Below are positions 35,675-38,774 of a DNA stretch of 38,774 bases, piece by piece. The stretch lies in the NCBI GenBank assembly GCA_017395245.1, contig JAFPVR010000123.1, forward strand, positions 1 through 38,774, in the 5' to 3' direction. This DNA comes from Bacteroidales bacterium. GTDB lineage: Bacteria > Bacteroidota > Bacteroidia > Bacteroidales > WCHB1-69. Every line of letters starts with the position of its first letter. Positions within the stretch are counted from its first letter, which is position 1. Position numbers and translations under genes: made by a program. The notes under the pieces were generated by a model, which worked only from the letters and a program-made list of their open reading frames with translations, had not been told where the DNA came from and ran no database searches.

Positions 35675-35713
35675 TTTATTGTGTCATTTTGTCTTTTTAT
35701 TGTGTCATTTCGT
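35675..35713. promoter_or_regulatory. Candidate LytTR operator, two 18-bp direct repeats at 21-bp period
   Basis: TTTATTGTGTCATTTTGT (35675-35692) and TTTATTGTGTCATTTCGT (35696-35713) match at 17 of 18 bases and start exactly 21 bp apart, two helical turns. Known LytTR proteins bind direct repeats with this spacing. The site lies between the divergent LytTR and lipoprotein promoters, 72 bp upstream of the latter's -7 box. A second small repeat, ACTCGTCA at 35727 and 35738, follows. Confidence 0.6.
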
Positions 35714-35785
35714 AGTTTCGTAAAATACTCGTCACGAACTCGTCATATTCTTGCTTTTGATATAATAAGGTGTTGTTTGAAAGAG

Positions 35786-35793
35786 TATTTTTG
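35786..35793 (+). promoter_or_regulatory. -7 element of the lipoprotein operon
   Basis: TATTTTTG lies 27 bp before the ATG at 35821. No consensus -33 box is at the right distance, which would fit a promoter that needs an activator. Confidence 0.62.
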
Positions 35794-35820
35794 CCAGACA
35801 AATCTATAAATTAAAGTGGT

Positions 35821-36327
35821 ATGAAAAAGAAATTATTGTATTTGTGCTGCGGAGTGATCGCCTTTTCAGCACTCCTGACAGTTAATTCATGTCGAAAAGA
35901 AAATCGCGTCATTCTGTCTGAAAATCATTTAGTGCCGATATGTGAAGGCACGAAGACTGCGAACCAGTATGTGATGATTTGCCTCATGGGTCATGATGGC
36001 TCAAAGTGTCCTGGCTGCATAACGCTAAACGGCAAGCGGATGCACATCGACTGCCAGGGAGAAGGCCATGCTTGCTTGAAATCAACCCGAGCGGCATTGC
36101 AGTATGACGCAGACAGTATGTTGAATGCTTCAACACTGGACACGTTCGGTCTGACCACAGACGACTTCTTCAATATGCCGGACCGCTCGTTAAGCTACAC
36201 GGACGAGAACAACAACCGTGTCTACTTGAACATTCCTGCGCAATTAGTCTTCCGCGACACCGCCACGCAGCAGTTCACGTTCACGGGGCTGTTCTTCAGC
36301 GAAACACCGGAGTATACAAATGATTAA
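35821..36327 (+). CDS. Small Cys/His-rich lipoprotein, unknown function
   Basis: The 168-residue protein has a lipoprotein signal with lipobox LTVNSC (C24). I do not recognise the family. A Cys/His-rich segment follows (C41, then MICLMGHDGSKCPGC and HIDCQGEGHAC), which could bind a metal or form disulfides. The rest is polar with a possible beta C-terminal half. It is first in a co-directional row with an S74/T9SS gene (34-bp gap) and a GH16 gene, and divergent from the LytTR regulator. Anchoring in the outer or inner membrane by lipid is predicted. Confidence 0.8.
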   Translation: MKKKLLYLCCGVIAFSALLTVNSCRKENRVILSENHLVPICEGTKTANQYVMICLMGHDGSKCPGCITLNGKRMHIDCQGEGHACLKSTRAALQYDADSMLNASTLDTFGLTTDDFFNMPDRSLSYTDENNNRVYLNIPAQLVFRDTATQQFTFTGLFFSETPEYTND

Positions 36328-36361
36328 TAACATATTATAAATCACTAAAATTTTTAAAACA

Positions 36362-37255
36362 ATGAAAAAGACATTTTTTTTAATCACATTGACATTATTG
36401 GTCAACTATTCATTTGGCCAATTCAAAATCCTGTCCAACTATGCAGCGGAAATGACCAACGGAGCGCTGACCTTTAAAACATCAAATCCCGGAGTGGAGA
36501 TAGGTGGTAATGACAATCAAGGTGTATATCAGACTTTTATCTCCTTCTACCATTCCACCTCAAGTTGGAACAAGATAAAGGCTCATTCTTATTCAACCAT
36601 ATCGGATTCCACGTTAAAGACAAATATCACCCCCATACAAAACGCCTCGGAAGTATTAAACAATATCAACGCATATTCATATAAGATGAAGGGTAATGCG
36701 GAAAAGGTGGAATATGGAGTGCTGGCACAAGAATTGGAAAACATCCTTCCGTCTTTAGTGGATTCAGCACATGGTGTCCGGGGCGTGAATTATACGGAGC
36801 TAATCCCCTTCCTGATAAGCGGTTTCCAAGAAAAGGACAAAGTTTTGAACGATTTACAAACCGAGATTACACAATTGCGGGCGGAGAACAACTGGTTAAG
36901 AGAACAAGTGGAAATGTTGTTGGTTACGATGAATGGCGAGGTAAATTCCAACAATCAGAAATCACAGCGCAGTGCAAAAGAAAATTTGGGTGGTTGTCCT
37001 ATTCTTTACCAAAACAATCCGAACCCGTTTTCTCAAGAGACCCGAATCCACTACTTCCTTCCCGAAACAAGCAGTAAGGCATCCCTTATTATCTATAATT
37101 TGCAAGGGCAGGAATTGGCAAACTACAGTCTTACGCAAAAAGGGGAGCAGGACTGTGTCATCCAAGGATCTGAACTGATGGCAGGTATGTATGTCTATAC
37201 TTTAATAGTGGACAACCAAATTGTGGACTCGAAAAGAATGATACTAACAAAATAG
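36362..37255 (+). CDS. Peptidase S74 chaperone-domain protein with T9SS tail
   Basis: The 297-residue protein has a signal peptide (about 1-19, ending SFG), a short N-terminal part (20-80), and an S74 intramolecular chaperone domain (about 81-155: SDSTLKTNI, YGVLAQELENILPSLV, VNYTELIPFLI). A coiled coil (about 157-188) comes next, then a T9SS type A sorting domain (from LYQNNPNPFSQ, about 215, to the end). In phage tailspikes S74 domains trimerise and cut themselves just before the Ser of the SD-x-x-LK motif, here S81. The product is probably a trimeric surface protein. Seven bases separate it from the GH16 gene. Confidence 0.85.
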   Translation: MKKTFFLITLTLLVNYSFGQFKILSNYAAEMTNGALTFKTSNPGVEIGGNDNQGVYQTFISFYHSTSSWNKIKAHSYSTISDSTLKTNITPIQNASEVLNNINAYSYKMKGNAEKVEYGVLAQELENILPSLVDSAHGVRGVNYTELIPFLISGFQEKDKVLNDLQTEITQLRAENNWLREQVEMLLVTMNGEVNSNNQKSQRSAKENLGGCPILYQNNPNPFSQETRIHYFLPETSSKASLIIYNLQGQELANYSLTQKGEQDCVIQGSELMAGMYVYTLIVDNQIVDSKRMILTK

Positions 37256-37262
37256 CACTCTC

Positions 37263-38456
37263 ATGGAACGAATTACAGCTATAGTATTGTTAATGGTGTC
37301 AAGTTTCTATGTCTTGGCACAATCGCCCATCAACGATCCCGATGACCCGCATTGGGTACAGATATGGAGTGATGAGTTTAATGGACCTTCTTTAAACAAT
37401 TACTTATGGAGTCCTGTATATGGTTGGGGTGATTGCGCTGACCAATCCGCCTTAACAAGCGATGGGGCAAACCACTTGTTTCAGAATGGGGTGTTGAAAC
37501 TTATGACATACGAACAAAACGGAAATTGTATTATGTGGGAAGGGGGCAATTTACCCGTAGACTATTCAAAGCCATATACTTCGGGACATTTGGTATCCAA
37601 AACGGCTTTCAAATACGGATACTTTGAGATTCGAAGCCGTTTCCCTAAAAATCAGTTCCGCCCAGGTTATGGTGGTGGGGGCTTACACGGAGGAAGCAAT
37701 CCTGAACCATTTTCTAATCTCTTTTATACAGGAGAAGGTTTCAGTCCCACTTTTTGGCTTTTCCCCTGCTATCACGACGCGACCGCCGGTTACATAAAAT
37801 ACAGTGAAATAGATATTTATGAAGTTCGAGGTAAGACCAATCAATATACTTGTAATATACATTATGCGGATGCTGACCACTACACTTTGACGGGAGACGG
37901 ACATTATTATCCATGGTGGACTTATCACACTCAATGGCTCTATGATGATTATGTTTTTACTATAAATGACGGGGATTTTCACACATACGCGATGAAGTGG
38001 GATTCTCTCTCTATCCGCTTCTACTTCGACGGGAATCAAATATGTTATTATTATCATAACAATATCAATAATGACGTATTTATCCCAAGCAATCTTCTAC
38101 CTATGAATATCATTATTGCTAATTCTGCATATAGTAGCAATTTTGGAGACTCTATAAAAAGCAATACGACTATACCATACGCGTATGACATCGATTATGT
38201 CAAAGTATCCAATCTTCTTTGTGACAATGAGACGATTGTTACGGACATCCCTGATTTTAGGCAGTATTATTTTGCGGTCAAAAAATCGATTTCAATGGGA
38301 TCATCGACCCTTTTTCCTACAGACACCACAACCTATTTGCACGCCACCGATTTCATAGAAATGAGACCGGGATTTGAAGTTTCGGGTACCTCACAAGTCA
38401 AAATGATTATTGACCCCTCTTGTCTCAGCCAATCAACATTTAATTACCCGTGGTGA
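37263..38456 (+). CDS. Secreted glycoside hydrolase family 16 protein
   Basis: The 397-residue protein has a signal peptide (about 1-20, ending VLAQ) and a GH16 beta-glucanase fold: WSDEFNGPSLNNYLWS near 35-50, SGHLVSKTAFKYGYFEIRSR (107-126), and the catalytic EIDIYE with E182, D184 and E187. GH16 enzymes cut beta-1,3/1,4-glucans, galactans or related polymers; the target here is unknown. After residue 310 there is a short domain with EMRPGFEVSGTSQVKMIIDP, seen in many exported Bacteroidota proteins. No typical T9SS type A tail is evident. Confidence 0.88.
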   Translation: MERITAIVLLMVSSFYVLAQSPINDPDDPHWVQIWSDEFNGPSLNNYLWSPVYGWGDCADQSALTSDGANHLFQNGVLKLMTYEQNGNCIMWEGGNLPVDYSKPYTSGHLVSKTAFKYGYFEIRSRFPKNQFRPGYGGGGLHGGSNPEPFSNLFYTGEGFSPTFWLFPCYHDATAGYIKYSEIDIYEVRGKTNQYTCNIHYADADHYTLTGDGHYYPWWTYHTQWLYDDYVFTINDGDFHTYAMKWDSLSIRFYFDGNQICYYYHNNINNDVFIPSNLLPMNIIIANSAYSSNFGDSIKSNTTIPYAYDIDYVKVSNLLCDNETIVTDIPDFRQYYFAVKKSISMGSSTLFPTDTTTYLHATDFIEMRPGFEVSGTSQVKMIIDPSCLSQSTFNYPW

Positions 38457-38483
38457 TTTTTCCCCTTTATTCGATATAATTCT

Positions 38484-38491
38484 TATTTTTG
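38484..38491 (+). promoter_or_regulatory. -7 element of the last, partial gene
   Basis: TATTTTTG lies 23 bp before the ATG at 38515, so this gene may be transcribed separately from the GH16 gene. Confidence 0.6.
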
Positions 38492-38514
38492 CAGAACAAA
38501 AAGGTAAAAGCATT

Positions 38515-38774
38515 ATGAAAAGATTTTTCGTTTTTTCCGTTTTCTTGTCCGTCATGTTCAGCGGGCAAGCCCAGTACATGTCCTTCTTCGGTGACAGCAC
38601 GTGGGAATACCACATCACCTATCTTACGAATACGCCGGAGGATTATTTGAACTACCCCCCGGAAAGCCAACCGCCCACCCCTTTGAACGCATATTGCCAT
38701 ACCATGGTGTTCGGATACAACAAAGCCCTGTTTGAGGACTCCACACATCATTACCTTACTGATACTGCTGGGGA
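38515..38774 (+). CDS. Secreted protein, N-terminal part only
   Basis: The frame is open from the ATG at 38515 to the window edge (86 codons). The product starts with a signal peptide (MKRFFVFSVFLSVMFSGQAQ) followed by YMSFFGDSTWEYH, an opening common in exported Bacteroidales proteins that later carry T9SS tails. The remainder is outside the window. Codon use is more GC-rich than in the preceding three genes. Confidence 0.75.
   Translation, partial: MKRFFVFSVFLSVMFSGQAQYMSFFGDSTWEYHITYLTNTPEDYLNYPPESQPPTPLNAYCHTMVFGYNKALFEDSTHHYLTDTAG

Overview
The window looks like chromosomal DNA of a Bacteroidales-type Bacteroidota bacterium. Three things support this. Promoters repeatedly show the Bacteroidota -7 element TAnnTTTG. 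Two secreted proteins carry type IX secretion (T9SS) C-terminal sorting domains. The gene families (Porin_10-like porin, PpiD/SurA-like foldase, 37-kD nucleoid-associated protein, Rpn-type nuclease, LytTR regulator with membrane segments) are typical of the phylum. No rRNA or tRNA gene was recognised.

Layout. 1-416: trailing end of a CRISPR array with a type I-C-like repeat; leader and cas genes must lie to the left, outside the window. 417-1035: gene-free DNA made of several small repeat families plus a broken copy of part of the next gene. 1036-3467 (minus): THUMP-like methyltransferase and nucleoid-associated protein. 3752-7048: large secreted amidase/CUB protein with a T9SS tail. 7187-9070: pyrK and pyrD (pyrimidine synthesis), separated by palindrome-derived repeats. 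9204-10963: outer-membrane barrel, ECF sigma factor and a likely anti-sigma protein. 11059-11703: CoA-transferase alpha subunit without its beta partner. 11796-15243: two secreted proteins of unknown function, convergent, the second built of five divergent repeats. 15259-22268 (minus): ligA and a 1607-residue exonuclease-RecQ-UvrD fusion. 22392-24139 (minus): glycosyltransferase overlapping an ECF sigma factor. 24246-26851: tgt and fumC, convergent on a strong hairpin. 27078-28991 (minus): porin. 29277-33093: epimerase with an added zinc-ribbon, then a PpiD-like foldase. 33223-34140 (minus): Rpn-family nuclease. 34408-38774: an AT-richer block with a membrane LytTR-winged-helix regulator divergent from a row of exported proteins (lipoprotein, S74/T9SS protein, GH16 hydrolase, partial secreted protein).

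How the parts may work together. The most system-like region is 34408-38774. A membrane-anchored one-component regulator faces an exported-protein gene row, and the gap holds a 21-bp-period direct repeat of the geometry LytTR dimers use. The second is the repair pair ligA plus helicase fusion: the two promoters share a 15-bp box at identical spacing from the -7 element, suggesting a common regulator. Across the window almost every longer intergenic gap carries either 7-bp tandem arrays or one of three hairpin-forming dispersed repeats. One palindrome copy has been absorbed in frame into the methyltransferase gene. All functions are read from sequence pattern only; no searches were run.
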